A DNA stretch of 64,000 nucleotides from Echinometra lucunter (GCA_029962745.1 CM057156.1:2626114-2690113), one strand, 5' to 3'. Counted from the first letter of the stretch, positions 23,043-34,734 are shown. The notes: generated from the letters alone by a model not told the origin. Numbers and translations are program-made.

Positions 23043-23242
23043 CCTGTGAAGAATTTTAAAAATGACTTCACATCTACTGATGACGAGTAAAGTTTGATAG
23101 AGATGTTTTGTATAAAGATGCCATCTAATACAGAGAATACAGAATACAATGATTTCTTTTTAGGTGTAAGAAATTTCGCAGGTTTTTAACTCGATTTTGC
23201 ATTCTGCGAAATAGCTTACACCTAAACATGACATCACTGTAT

Positions 23243-23345
23243 TGTTCAAGTTCAAGTTCAGGTTTTATTTCCAATATAACACAAGACATAATAATTTTTT
23301 TTTCTTCTTTTAAGCAGAAATATCGTAAATAAACAAACATACAAG
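23243..23345 (-). mobile_element. LINE 3' end with (GAACTT)n tail
   Basis: Read on the minus strand: AT-rich UTR, then GGAAATAAAACCTGAACTTG and AACTTGAACAATA. It is the tandem-tailed end of a CR1-like LINE. The UTR probably extends to about 23590, but no coding part remains. Confidence 0.5.
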
Positions 23346-26289
23346 ATTTTTTCCTCTAATTAACATAAAAAACAAATTAAATGTCTGCTTGACATAGTGT
23401 ATTAAAAGAAAAAAAAATGATATTGGAAAAGAGAAATCCACAATAAAGCAATGCTTGTAGTGACGTGGATTCCTCAAGAAAGAAAAAGGAAAGTAAAGAA
23501 AAGAAAACAGAAGAATGTGTGATACAGGGGTAGGTGAAACGGCAGTATATATTACAGTTGCAGATTCAGTGTATTCTGTTTTTCTCTGCATGCATTAAAC
23601 TGTCACGGTAAAATAACTCTCAAAATGCAAAGAATGCGTTCAGCTTTTGTTTATATAAAGGTAAATTTGAATTTCTGTCAATAAACATTTTGTTATGTTC
23701 ATCTTCCCTAAATTATTGGCTTTCGTCCTGTCCCATTCCTGTTTTCCCCACTCTTTATCTCTTCACGTCTTACTTTCTCTGTTCCAGAATAAAATGAACT
23801 CGTATTTAGGGGAATGACACATCTGTTTCTATTGATGATGATGATAATGCAGTCAAATGACAATTGGACAATGATGGAAGCAACTCTGATTTTTTTTTTC
23901 AGAAGTGACTTTTTCTTAATTTTGGGTACTTTCTCGTATGCTCTACATGATGATGAAGATATTAAGGTCACATGACCCCTAATTTCCGAAATATGGACAT
24001 ATCAAAAGTAAGCAACTCCATAGATTTCCACATAAAACAGCGATATATTTTCTTCATTTACCACTGTTTACTAGGAAACTCTCAGTTCTACAGAGTTGCT
24101 TCTTTTGTTCAACGGACGGCAGAATAGTTTCAGTATCACAGCAACGTATTAGATCATCTAATAGCCATCAGTTCTCTTTCATCATCATAAGGTTGACCTT
24201 TAACTTAAACCTCTATCAATGAAATGACTACAAACAATTTAGCGATCCAAGTCGGGGGCATGTAGGCCGAAATCTAATTTTTGTTTTCTGCTTCGCCGGG
24301 CTGATATGCTGGGGGAGAGAATATGCAAATCCTTCTGTCCAACTACAAGCAACATGACCCCTCGAAACTGCCCCAATTGGCAATCGAAAATAAGCCATAG
24401 GATCTTTAGAAATAGCCTCTTATGCAGCCTCATTACTTCCGCTGCACAACTCACGTGTATTTTATGCGGGGGCGGTTCTATGAATAACTATAATTTTGAC
24501 GATACTACTTCTGCTCATTTTGTTGAAACACTTGTGTTCTTATTCCCAGGGACTTTAGTCAAAGGTATTCCTACAGAATTCAGAATTTTGTGAAATAAGC
24601 GGGGGGGGGGCGGGGGAGACAGACTCCGTCAAGATTTGCAGAATCTTTCTTTACAAATATGATATGAATCAAGAAAGGGACGTTTATTTTTTAGTTTTGC
24701 TGACAAAGTTTGCAGAATTGAAATTTCAGAAAGGTGATGGGACGTTTCATACCCTAATCCCACTCCCCCTTCAGAACTGTGATGTTGACAACCTTTTTTT
24801 TTTTTTTTATAAGTAGCAATTGGACTCAGTACTGATTGGAGTAGATAAGATCAGTCTGAAATAGACCTAACTACAGAAATGACAGGAAGTCCCCCCCCCC
24901 CCGTCCTCTCTCTCTCTCTCTCTCTCTTTCTCTTTCTCTTTCTCTTTCTATGTTTATTTCTTTCTCTTCGTAACTTGGTCCGTAAACGGAACTGTAATTT
25001 GATACTCGACCGTTATCTAGATCTGAAGTTGTTTAAATATCCTGTTTTCTCCGAATGAAACAGATACCTAATCCATTATTTCATTTTCAGAATCAAGATG
25101 TTTGGATATTTCTTCCCAATTTGATATCGAAAAAAAGAAAACCCGACCACTGATACCCGTTTGTGCCCCAGGGTATTTCAAGTTGATAAAGATTTGCCTC
25201 TTAAGTCATGATTGTGTTTGAAAGAGTAATCGTGGTTCTTAAGAGGTTCACCAAGAAACTGGGACACCACCTTTCGTATTTGCAGTGTACCATCACCACA
25301 AATCAGCCCTCTGAACTCCACTTCACCACGAACATACCCAGCATGTCTGCTCCTTGTACCCATTTTGTCCTGTCATTGTATCGGCCGACATGGCAAGACA
25401 AGTGCATCAACTCCCATGACGTATGAAAGGGGATGAAAGGGGGTGAAGGGGGAGATGAGCGGAAGGCAGACTGAGGCAAGAAAACTTTTCCCTTCTGAAT
25501 ATGGATTGTGGATCTATTTTTATGTACATAGTAACTTTGTTTATATGAGCTGAAGATGTTCACCTCTCTCTCTCTCTTTCTTTCCCTTAACATAAAATTT
25601 TACAATTCATGAGCCACTCTGAATTTCAAGCAAAAAAATAGGCTATTCCATGTACATACTGTATGAAATAAATCCTCAAATCTAGGTTATAGAAATCACC
25701 TCAGGCACTGCAATGATGTTTCTTATGAATACCAGCAAAAAGTCGGGACCAAATTTGATTCTTTTTCTTCTATAACATGTATAAGTGAAGTCCAGCTTAT
25801 TAACTCATCGGAAGAATTTTCTAATATGCAACATGATGAATTAGCCATAGTAAAAACTAAAGCTCAAACAATGCATCATTTTGCTAAGCATGCTAATCAT
25901 GGCGTGAATCATGTTTCTTCATTATAAATCGGCGACTTAGAGTTACATTAAGATATCAGATCGTTTCCTTGCTACTTTCTTTCTTCCAGTGAACTCACTT
26001 TTCATAGCTTACGTTAGCATTCACGCCACAAGACATTTGTCAGATCATTTCGGATTGTATAACAAGCACATTCTGTTTCTTTGCGATATAATACCAGATG
26101 CCGGAAGCCGTGCGGATCAGATCACATCAGAACACAGAATACATTTTCATATTGCTTGAGCCAAGATGATACTTCGATTTGGGGTTTTAGGGTTAAAGAC
26201 AATACCGCATACCTTATCCTCAAGCCAGATATATTGGAACCGGATTGTTCAAAGCGTGTTTTTAATCTTCTTTGTAATGGATTATTATG
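23346..26289. other. No recognisable gene
   Basis: Low-information intergenic DNA with a CT tract at 24907-24947, a poly-C at 24891-24902 and a poly-G near 24601. None of the short frames resembles a known family. Confidence 0.4.
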
Positions 26290-26638
26290 AATTATTCTCA
26301 TTGCTGTAAATAGTTTATATTATTCGTTACATAAGTTGTGGTCTCATATTTTATATATCTTTATCTTCTATAAGTTTTATCAGTTAGTCTGCTTATATTT
26401 TTATGTTCTATATTGATATTGTATTATATCATAACGTAGTGTGTTGTTATGTATCTCTGATATCATTGTATAATATTTAATTACTTCTCATCTGTTCAGT
26501 GTATAGGACCCCATTGGAAATAAGCCTATCTTAGCTTTCATGGGCTATCCTGTCAAGATATCTGATGCTTTTAAACGTATATTTATATTTCACGTGTTAT
26601 ACCTGACGAATAAAATCAATCAATCAATCAATTATTTT
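26290..26638 (+). mobile_element. CR1/L2-like LINE 3' UTR with (AATC)n tail
   Basis: Very AT-rich stretch containing GGACCCCATTGGAAATAAGC and TAGCTTTCATGGGCTATCCT, ending in GACGAATAAAATCAATCAAT and further CAAT units. The AATAAA plus tetranucleotide tail is the standard 3' end of this LINE type. No polymerase codons remain upstream. Confidence 0.65.
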
Positions 26639-27150
26639 GACCGGAAATTTGCAGGAAATCAAATTACATTCAGTATCACAACAGACCCATGCCATGTAGG
26701 TCTATGTTTTTTTCTGGACGAGCCGACCACCTTGTCTCCCTTTTTATTGTCCTCATTATTTCTCTGTTATAATACAGTCATTTTCAAATCAAAATCGATT
26801 GCACTGTAGGCCTACTCGAAATCTCGAAAGTGGATGTAATTCAGATAGATGGTTAAAGATAATTTTCATTTGTTCATAAAAAAAACTCATTTTCACCTTT
26901 GAGAAGAGAACACAAACTTCATTTTCCATGTGATTCGGGTCCATGATACCAAGTCGATATTGATACGGGTTCAAGTTGAACGAAGTTTCAGGAACGTGGA
27001 TCAAGGTCACCTTATACTGAGGTGGTACTGATCACTGTAAATCAAAACTAAACATATTATCCTGAGGTGAAAAAGATGTGATTTCGTTTCTTCACGTGCA
27101 TGGCACGGTGCAGATATTCGGAGGGGTTGTGTTCTTTTAGGTTATAATGC
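26639..27150. other. No recognisable gene
   Basis: Intergenic sequence without motifs I can assign. Confidence 0.4.
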
Positions 27151-27300
27151 AAAACCATAGGCGGATCCAGGTTTTGACCAAAGAGGGAGGGGGCTTGCTG
27201 CCGAGCGGCGCACATGTTTTTGCGTTTTAACGGCGGCACCAGAGAATCGTCACAAAAATAATTACTTACCACGTCGGAAAAATCGGGGGGGGGGGTGTCG
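27151..27300. mobile_element. MITE remnant with a GGCGGATCCAGG end
   Basis: ATAGGCGGATCCAGGTTTTG at 27160 is a diverged version of the CAGTGGCGGATCCAG terminal repeat of hAT MITEs, followed by a G-rich interior and a G run at 27286-27295. The mirrored end CTGGATCCGCCACTG is at 29555-29569, but the flanks do not match, so the two may belong to different insertions. Confidence 0.4.
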
Positions 27301-27650
27301 TTGACATTGGCGCATTTATTATTTCAAAGAAGGAGTCTGACCCTGTTAAATAGAATTTCTCAAAATAAAGATTTTCACTCGTGCCGTTCTGTTTCTATTT
27401 TCAAAAAATTATATTTACAGTTAATTGCGGGGTACTTCATAATTTTTCTTGGGTTCGACTCTATCCTTGTACAGGCAGATAAATAAATGTAAATGTCTAC
27501 TCTCTCTCCAAAAAAAAAAAGATAAAGAAATAGAAAGAATTATATGACAAATAATAATGTAACAAATGACAAAGATTCTGTGCGATCTAAAATCTGTCGT
27601 AACCCTTTTTTTATGCTGAGAAGACTAAGACCATACATAGGCGGAGACAC

Positions 27651-27775
27651 TATTCTTTTATCTCACATGTATAGACTATTGTAACCTTATATGGACTAAA
27701 CTTGATACAATCCCTATCAAAATGATCCAAATACTTCAAAACAGAGATCTGATAATTGTTTTGCAGGTTTGGCAG
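27651..27775 (+). pseudogene. Reverse transcriptase fragment of an L2/CR1-like LINE
   Basis: The plus strand reads FFYLTCIDYCNLIWTKLDT then IKMIQILQNRDLII. The DYCNxxW and IQILQNR words are those of the thumb region of CR1/L2 polymerases. The fragment is about 40 codons and lies just left of the hAT-like element. Confidence 0.5.
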
Positions 27776-27807
27776 GTACACTTACTTTGGTTTTTAAGCT
27801 TCTGAAT

Positions 27808-29187
27808 CAGGGGCGTCGCTAGACTTTTTTTCAATGGGGGGGGGGCAGATTGCCACCGATAACCGACGACCAACGTTGATAAATTCGACCGTTTATATAA
27901 ACCCACAAGGCATGTTCAATGATATTGTGGGCCTCTGTCATATTTTCCTTCTAAATTATATTTGTTTCCCTTACTTGCCGAATGTGTTTGTTTCCGGAAA
28001 AATCCAGCATCTAAATGTAATACGAGCGAGCGCAGAGAGCGAGGAAAAATATACACTCTCTTTCATAGAAGTGATAGTTCTTCATCAAACTACACGATAG
28101 GCTTAAAGATATATATTTGGTACCTTTCTCGCCTAATTCATTCACTTTCAAAGACCATCCTAAATCTTATACGAGCGAGCGCAGCGAGCGAGGAAAATAT
28201 ATATTATACTCTTTTTCATGGTAGAAGTGATAATTCTTCATCCAAATACACGATGGAATTAACTATGAGATATCTGACTTATATATGTACATTTGGTCAC
28301 CTCGCTTTTTCGTTTGCTTTCCAAATCATCTTGTATGTAAATTTAATACGAGCGAGCGCAGCGAGCAAGGAAAAAAATCTGTATACGCTTTTTTATGGTA
28401 AATGATAATTCTTCATCAAATTACACCATGGGCCTATAAGATATCTAAAATTACATATTTGGTCACCTCTAGGACTCACCTCTATTGCCTAATTAATCTG
28501 CTTTCAAAGACTTTTCTGTTTCCGTATATTATACAAACGAGCGAAATGAGCGAGGAAAAACTATATAATTTTATTCTTTTTCGTGGTGATAATTCTTCAT
28601 AAAAATACACGATGGAACTATAAGATATTTTTTTTGGAATGTTCATTTGGTCACCTCGCTTGCCGAATTCGTTTGCTTTCCCAAATCCATCTTGTATCTG
28701 AATATTGTATGAGCGAGCGAGGAAAAATACATATATCCTTTTTTCATAGTAGAAGTGAAGGTTCTTCATCCAAATACACGATGGGCCTTTAAGATATCTA
28801 TTTTGATATATTCGGTCATCTCTCTCTTACTTAATTTATTTGCTTTCAAAGACCATCCTGTATCTAAATATTATACGAATGAGCGCAGCGAGGGAGGAAA
28901 AAGATTATACTCTTTTTATGGTAGAAGTGATAATTCTTCATCGAAATACATGATGGGCCTAAAGATATCTAAATTATATATTTGTTAATCTCACTTGCCA
29001 AATGTGTTTGCTTTCCGAAAACATCCTGTATCTAAATATAATACGAGCGAGCGCAGCGAGGAAAAATATACTCTCTTTCGAGGTACCAGTGTTATTTCGT
29101 CGTCGAAATACACAAGCAAATAAGCCGAATATCACTCTATTTGCGCACCTTACTCCTCTTTTCTTTTTCCCCTCCTTCCTCTTTCCT

Positions 29188-29227
<40 letters not shown>

Positions 29228-29313
29228 CCGACAACGATCACGAATTTGCCGACAGGAATTTTGAAAGGGGGGGGTGTCACACCGCCCTACACCCCCCTCT
29301 ATCGATGCCCCTG
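27808..29313. mobile_element. Non-autonomous hAT-like DNA transposon, 1,506 bp
   Basis: Complete element. The left terminal repeat CAGGGGCGTCGCTAGA (27808-27823) pairs with the right one (29298-29313), whose complement is CAGGGGCATCGATAGA. Perfect 8-bp duplications TTCTGAAT flank it at 27800-27807 and 29314-29321; 8-bp duplications and CAGGGG-type ends are typical of hAT. G-runs lie just inside both ends. The interior holds no transposase, only seven diverged repeat units with GAGCGAGCGCAGCGAGCGAG and TTTGGTCACCTCGCTT motifs, plus a CT tract near the right end. It depends on a transposase from elsewhere. Confidence 0.85.
28021..29100 (+). repeat. Seven satellite-like units inside the hAT-like element
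   Basis: Units begin with TACGAGCGAGC-like anchors at 28021, 28170, 28347, 28532, 28708, 28874 and 29042, so spacing is 149-185 bp. Each has an anchor, an AT-rich stretch with GTAGAAGTGATAATTCTTC, AAATACACGATGGGCC, a TTTGGTCACCTCGCTT block and CAAAGACCATCCTGTATC. The units are diverged, so the expansion is old relative to the intact ends. Confidence 0.85.
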
Positions 29314-29320
29314 TTCTGAA

Positions 29321-29321
<1 letters not shown>

Positions 29322-29351
<30 letters not shown>

Positions 29352-29390
29352 AAGAAGAAGAAGAAGAAGAAGAAGAAGCAGAAGAAGATA
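29322..29390. repeat. (GAA)n microsatellite
   Basis: About 22 GAA units directly after the right target duplication of the hAT-like element. Confidence 0.95.
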
Positions 29391-29469
29391 CAGTGGTTAC
29401 CCGGCGCTGGTGATACAATTTTAATTTGCGCTGACGTTCTTTTGTTTTGCTTTGTTTTCTTCTTTTCCT

Positions 29470-29569
29470 TTTTTTTTTTTTTTTTTTTTTTTTAGGTAGC
29501 GTGGCAAAAAAATAGGGGGGGGGGGGGCTTGCACCCCAAGCTCCCCCCCCCCTCTGGATCCGCCACTGA
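29470..29569. mobile_element. MITE right end, CTGGATCCGCCACTG
   Basis: A T run (29470-29493), G run (29515-29527) and C run (29544-29553) lead to CTGGATCCGCCACTG at 29555-29569, the complement of the CAGTGGCGGATCCAG hAT MITE end. No matching left end with an 8-bp duplication was identified. Confidence 0.45.
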
Positions 29570-30185
29570 AAACAGTAGAACAGGTAAGCATTACACCTAA
29601 TGCTAGGGTTACATCAAAGCTGAGTTCTTCGTTCATTGCGCAAGGCGAGTTGCAGGTGGCGAGATTTGGAAAAGGCGGGAACAAAAAGGAAAGTACCTAT
29701 AGCAAAACAGAGAAAACATGCAAGTTAAAAAGAAACAACAATAAATAAACAAACAGACAAACAGACAGAAAAATGGTGAATGTCCATTTCACGTTGATTT
29801 CATTTAATTTATCGACTTTCATCAAGTAATGAGATCGGAGTAACGTGCAATAGATTATCTTGTGGAAGTCGTTGGGCGGGAAAATGGCATATACAAAACT
29901 TGTCGTACATTTAATGGTGAATACTTTTTTCCAGGGGCTGGATCTCCAAGATGGAGAGATGTTGTCCCAGGGGTTAACAGTATTTTCTTTTATGTAGAAT
30001 CATTGAGATTGAAGAGGTACTCAACGATACTCAAACCATTTTCAAAATGTTTATTCATGTCTTTCTCTCTCTCTTTCTCTTCCTCTCTCCCCTCTCTCTA
30101 TATTCTATCTTCCTCAATATCTATCTGTCTACCTCTCTTTCGGTCTTTCTATCCGTTCTATCCGTTCTATCCGTTCTATCCACGT
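29570..30185. other. No recognisable gene
   Basis: Intergenic; a CT-rich tract (30060-30150) and (CTATCCGTT)n at 30149-30180. Confidence 0.4.
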
Positions 30186-30368
30186 TTGCCACTCTCCACC
30201 CAGGTGTAAATGGGGACCCGATATGCTAGAGCGCTACATAATTTGGCCGCTAAGCTACGACCGGAGTAATAATGTGGGAGCGCCATACAAGAAGCCACCA
30301 TTATTATTATTATTATTATTATTATTATCATTATTATTATCATTATTATTATTATTATTATTATTATT
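30186..30368 (+). mobile_element. Head-less tRNA-SINE body with (TTA)n tail
   Basis: GCCACTCTCCACCCAGGTGT then AAATGGGGACCCGATATGC, TAGAGCGCTACATAATTTGG, GAGCGCCATACAAGAAGCCA and a long (TTA)n tail from 30299. Same body type as the SINEs at 14581, 22838 and 31739. Confidence 0.7.
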
Positions 30369-30392
30369 CTGTCATCTTCCCCCCTCTCTCTG

Positions 30393-30429
<37 letters not shown>

Positions 30430-30430
30430 A
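30369..30430. repeat. (CT)n and (CA)n microsatellites
   Basis: CT tract at 30382-30410 followed by a CA tract at 30411-30428, immediately after the SINE tail. Confidence 0.9.
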
Positions 30431-31537
30431 ACCCCCACACGCACTCTATTATCAACACGTATGTCATGGTCATGTATGTGTGGGGGATTGGTGGGTGAAT
30501 GGGACTTCATCTGTGTCCTCTTCTTTGTCTTGTTCTATCGATTTTTACATCCTTTTCTCTCTTTCTTCTTCTACTTCTTTTCCCCACCCACCCCCTCCTA
30601 TTTTCTCTATCCATACCATCTCCTTTTGCACTTCTGAAATCATTGCATTTGTGTCGTGCGTTCAACTCCTATACTTAATTCCACGATGGCGAAGACACTT
30701 AAGAAATGCTTTACCTTGACATGTCGCACTAAAACAACTCCATCTTATATTGTAATAGGTAACTTGATTTGTTTAAACACTTTCAGGTTCAAATGTCTCA
30801 GTGGGTAACGAAAACTTTACGATTGATTTTGATGAATATTTATCGAGAGCCTCTCGATTCGACAAAGGTATGCTTCGCCTTTTTCTTGTGGTTGAATTAA
30901 TTCATCCTTCACTTTCAGTGATGCTCTAACTCCCGAATTTGTGCTCTTTCTCTCTTTCTCTCTCTCTCTCTCTCTTTCGCTCTGTGTATGTGTGCGCAGA
31001 TGTGCCAGCGTGTGTGTGTCTTTGTCTCTCTCCTTCTCTCTGTCTTTCTCTCTCTCTCGCTCTATCTCTTTTCATCTATCTAAGTCCTTTTCTAGTCCTC
31101 TTTTTTCTTCTTTCCCTACCATTCTCTTACTATCTGTACTATCTTTCTTTCTCCTCTAGGTGGTGTGATTAATTAATAGGTCTAACAGACTGTAGAAGAC
31201 ATATACTTCATAATCTGATAATGGTCTCTCCTCTTTATACCGCCCTATCAATAAAAGCGGCTTGCAAAATGTTTATGTTTTCCTTTTTTCAACCTTCTCG
31301 ACTTGACATAATAAAAGCTGTGATTTGTCTCTGTTGGATATGAGTGGTTCTTTTCATAGAATATGATTTTCAGCAAATTCCTTTTAATTTGTATATATTT
31401 TGTTAGTCTGAACAGTCTATCTATCAAGCCTAAGCAATTCAAATTAGAAGTCTCTTGAAATATGCATGGCTATCACCAGAACTCATGCTGAAATTGTAAC
31501 TCACTGTTTTCACCTTGTACGACTCTTTTTCTTTTTC

Positions 31538-31568
<31 letters not shown>

Positions 31569-31738
31569 CTCCTTGTTTGAACACAGAGACCACACAGAGA
31601 AAAGAGAAACATGTCAAACCATCAAAGTCGTTTAGTCAGTACAACCACAGTGCAACACTCAGGAAGGCTGACATTGTGTAAACAAAAGAACAAAAACAAA
31701 ACCCCAAAAAACATTGTTGTGTGGAGGTGTTGAGGAAA
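30431..31738. other. No recognisable gene
   Basis: Includes CT tracts at 30948-30975 and 31020-31070 and a T/TTTC tract at 31525-31570. No protein or RNA signature. Confidence 0.4.
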
Positions 31739-32466
31739 AGTTGGTAAGAGCTGCGCGTTCTTAATCAAAGGGTCGTGAATCCGAGTCCCACTGATGCCCT
31801 GCCTGATGTCCTTCAGCAAGACACTTAATTCACCTTTGATGCATTCTACCCAGGTGTNNNNNNNNNNNNNNNNNNNNNNNNNNNNNNNNNNNNNNNNNNN
31901 NNNNNNNNNNNNNNNNNNNNNNNNNNNNNNNNNNNNNNNNNNNNNNNNNNNNNNNNNNNNNNNNNNNNNNNNNNNNNNNNNNNNNNNNNNNNNNNNNNNN
32001 NNNNNNNNNNNNNNNNNNNNNNNNNNNNNNNNNNNNNNNNNNNNNNNNNNNNNNNNNNNNNNNNNNNNNNNNNNNNNNNNNNNNNNNNNNNNNNNNNNNN
32101 NNNNNNNNNNNNNNNNNNNNNNNNNNNNNNNNNNNNNNNNNNNNNNNNNNNNNNNNNNNNNNNNNNNNNNNNNNNNNNNNNNNNNNNNNNNNNNNNNNNN
32201 NNNNNNNNNNNNNNNNNNNNNNNNNNNNNNNNNNNNNNNNNNNNNNNNNNNNNNNNNNNNNNNNNNNNNNNNNNNNNNNNNNNNNNNNNNNNNNNNNNNN
32301 NNNNNNNNNNNNNNNNNNNNNNNNNNNNNNNNNNNNNNNNNNNNNNNNNNNNNNNNNCAGGTGTGTAAATGGGAACCTGACACTGCAAGGTGTAGTAATG
32401 ATGTTAATGATCATGATGGTAGTTCATTGTAAGCGCCTTGAGAACCATTTGGGGGATACGTTGCGC
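31739..32466 (+). mobile_element. tRNA-derived SINE interrupted by the assembly gap
   Basis: The left part has a diverged tRNA-like head (TTGGTAAGAGCTGCGCG, then AATCCGAGTCCCACTG), CCTTCAGCAAGACACTTAAT and TTCTACCCAGGTGT up to 31857. The right part resumes at 32358 with CAGGTGTGTAAATGGGAACC, then GTAAGCGCCTTGAGAACC and ATACGTTGCGCAGTATAC. The two halves are consecutive pieces of one SINE that share CAGGTGT, so the gap probably contains nothing. Confidence 0.7.
31858..32357. other. Assembly gap of exactly 500 N
   Basis: Placeholder size. Both sides end or start with CAGGTGT inside the same SINE, which suggests overlapping contig ends that were not merged. Confidence 0.95.
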
Positions 32467-34152
32467 AGTATACATATCTTCATAAAAAGAACAACAAACA
32501 ACCACTATTCAAATCAAAGCAAAACGAAAGCCAAAACAAAAGCAACAAAAATGCGTTCGGCTGTTTCTTGATTACTTTCTACTGGGGATTATCAGTATGC
32601 TCTTTCTGGAGGAACGCACTTTCATCGGAATTCGTACTGTGAGATATGAATTCAAAATACCCTTTATTCACCTGTTTCGAATTATTTTTATATGGAAAAC
32701 ACTGATGGAAAGAACATTTTGAATGTTTTCAACCTAATAAGCATGTCTCGCGGGATATCCTGTCAATGATCGACTACATGCAAGCGGAAATTAAACCGTA
32801 GAAAGCTTACAGGCGTATTTCTCCAAACTATCTTTCACGGCACACTAAGAGTGGAGGAGAGCAAAGGCGTAGTTGAATTGCCTTTATTTGTTTTGGGAGT
32901 TTCCATTGCAATCTTTAGAATAAATTCAGAATACTTTCAACTCTTCTTCAATTCTTTTTTTATTAGTATGTTAATAAAAGTGTGCCGCTGTCAGATGGTA
33001 ATACATGAGAATGACATTCCAAATCCTATATACCAGCCTTAATAACAGCCTTTGATATAATCTACGCATTTCAACACGACCTTTCCGTGATCTCGTTCTT
33101 GTTTTACACATCTTCTTCATTATAACAAGTTAATTCTTCAATTTCAAAAATGGTGGTTCTCAGGGCAAAACACAAAAGTACATTTAACGAACTGCACTTT
33201 CATATAGGTAAAAAAAAAAATGAGTGGGTTAATGCTTGTTTTGTCCTTCATTTTGCCATTTTTTTTCAAATGTCAGATGCCTACATTTATACTCTTGTCA
33301 TTTATAATTGTAGAACCCAGCGCCTCTAACGACGACCTACATTACATCATATATTCTAAAGTATATTTTGTGTGGGCGTGGCTTGAAAATAGATCGCGGA
33401 AGAATAAATCCACGAGGATGAAAGGGGATTACACTAACGAATGGTAATTGATTTTCTTCCAGAAAGTTTACTGAAACTAGAACAGCGTTTACTTATTTTT
33501 TTTTTTGAAAGCACCCCAATTGGTTGAATGAACAATGATGTCTGCATTATTCTTTATTTTGTTGTTGTGTGTTGTTGTTGTTGTTGCTGTTGCATGAATA
33601 CACACAGATTGAATAATTGTATAATTTATCAATACCTAGCGTTGATAGTGAGGTTTACTTTTCGCCACCGGCGAATTTCCTTCATTTTTTTTTCTTAGAG
33701 GATAATGGAAAATTTCTTATTAATGACCTGAGATTACCTTACGTAAAAAAAAAAAAAAAAAAACCCTTAACAACGTCACAGTCGGATATTGAATACATTA
33801 TATTCAATGAACTGAACTGAACCCTTTTAATAAATCCTTGGCGGAGGAAAAAAAGAGATACAACGCAATGCAATCAGAATTAGGGGATGTCGTAAAACCT
33901 TACCCCCTCCCCTCCCCCGAATGGCCTAGAAGCATTACTATATATTTCGCAGTGTTTTGGTATATATTTCTTAGCTTTAGTAAGGCTAGATTTCTTTATC
34001 AATCTTAGTATCGTGGACATTATCACTTTTATTTAATTTTGGTTTGGTTTGGTTATGAATGCATTCCAGTGTGATCCCTTAAGATTCTTCGAAATAGTCA
34101 AAGCTGCTGCTTGAGCTTAAGATTAGGAAAGGTTGACAAAACATGATGTGTT
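32467..34152. other. No gene seen; region where later GPCR exons would lie
   Basis: This is the 3' side of the minus-strand GPCR exon. I looked for TM5-TM7 words such as CWxPY and NPxxY on the minus strand and found none, so the gene is truncated, has long introns, or loses exons in the gap. Contains a (GTT)n at 33560-33590 and an A run at 33747-33763. Confidence 0.45.
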
Positions 34153-34157
34153 ACCTG
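34153..34157 (-). promoter_or_regulatory. Splice donor closing the GPCR exon
   Basis: On the minus strand the sequence reads CAG|GTAACA directly after the Ile-Pro-Gln of TM4, leaving a complete Gln codon (phase 0). The match to the donor consensus and its place at a PQ dipeptide in TM4 support a real exon edge. Reading past it hits a stop in the unshifted frame. Confidence 0.6.
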
Positions 34158-34734
34158 AGGTATGCTACAAACAGCTGCAGATCCCCACGCCACCCTAACA
34201 TGATCTTACACCTCCTGTCTGCTGCCCTGACGCTGAGTGGGTGGACGATGGCGGCGTACCGGTCGATGCTGATAACGATGAGGACAAATGACGACGCGTA
34301 CATCGCAAAGGTTTGCATGAACATGATGAGCTTGCACATGGTATTCCCTGCCAACCAGGCCACGGTACAAAACCAGATCACGTCCGTCGAGATATTGATG
34401 AAAGTGATGAGGAGGTCGGCGATGGTGAGATGGAGAACGAGGAGGTTGACGCGAGATTTTCGACCTCGCTGTCGCCATACGGTGAGGAGAACGATGAAAT
34501 GAGAGGCACTGAGAGAATCAAGATAGTAGAGAGGGTTATGATTCGTATCAGGTAGGCCAGTTCGAAAGTTGGTGTTTTGGACACGCTTGAGTTCGAATCA
34601 GGCGGCGTCGTGAAGTCATAATCTGAGAAGTTCACAGTATCGAAATAATTTGAAAGACCAAAGAGAGATGCATTTAATTGATTAAAGGTTGCTGACTCCG
34701 AAGTTACGGGAGAGAGATATGTTGTCCTGGTCAT
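34155..34734 (-). CDS. First coding exon of a GnRH/AKH/corazonin-type class-A GPCR, with two frame breaks
   Basis: Receptors of this family sit in the plasma membrane and bind small neuropeptides. The ATG at 34734 has an in-frame TGA nine bases upstream, so it is the first possible start. Residues 1-58 form an extracellular N-terminus with N-glycosylation sequons at N21, N35 and N48; residues 59-76 begin TM1. Near 34500 the homology moves to another frame, which gives the end of TM1, an RKSRVN loop, TM2 (LHLTIADLLITF), a WLAGNTMCK stretch with the TM3 cysteine, TM3, and DRYAAIVHPL. At the GGG at 34193-34195 it moves again, to a TM4 reading VAWGSAAVCSIPQ, and stops at a CAG|GTAACA donor in phase 0. 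Both shifts fit single missing bases. GnRH receptors are known to have an intron in TM4, so the donor is plausible. It is either a decaying gene or a consensus error. TM5-TM7 exons were not found. Vasopressin-like or CCAP receptors are weaker alternatives. Confidence 0.8.

Noticed and set aside
28021..29100. CRISPR-like array because of regularly spaced GAGCGAGC repeats
   Set aside because: The spacing is about 170 bp, the spacers are homologous to each other, and the block lies in a eukaryotic transposon.
27156..29569. One large MITE from GGCGGATCCAGG (27160) to CTGGATCCGCCACTG (29569) containing the hAT-like element
   Set aside because: The 8-bp flanks do not match and the interiors are unrelated, so two separate remnants are more likely.
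31622..32432. Reading frames of about 200-250 codons across the second gap
   Set aside because: Most codons are N, and the gap sits in a SINE.
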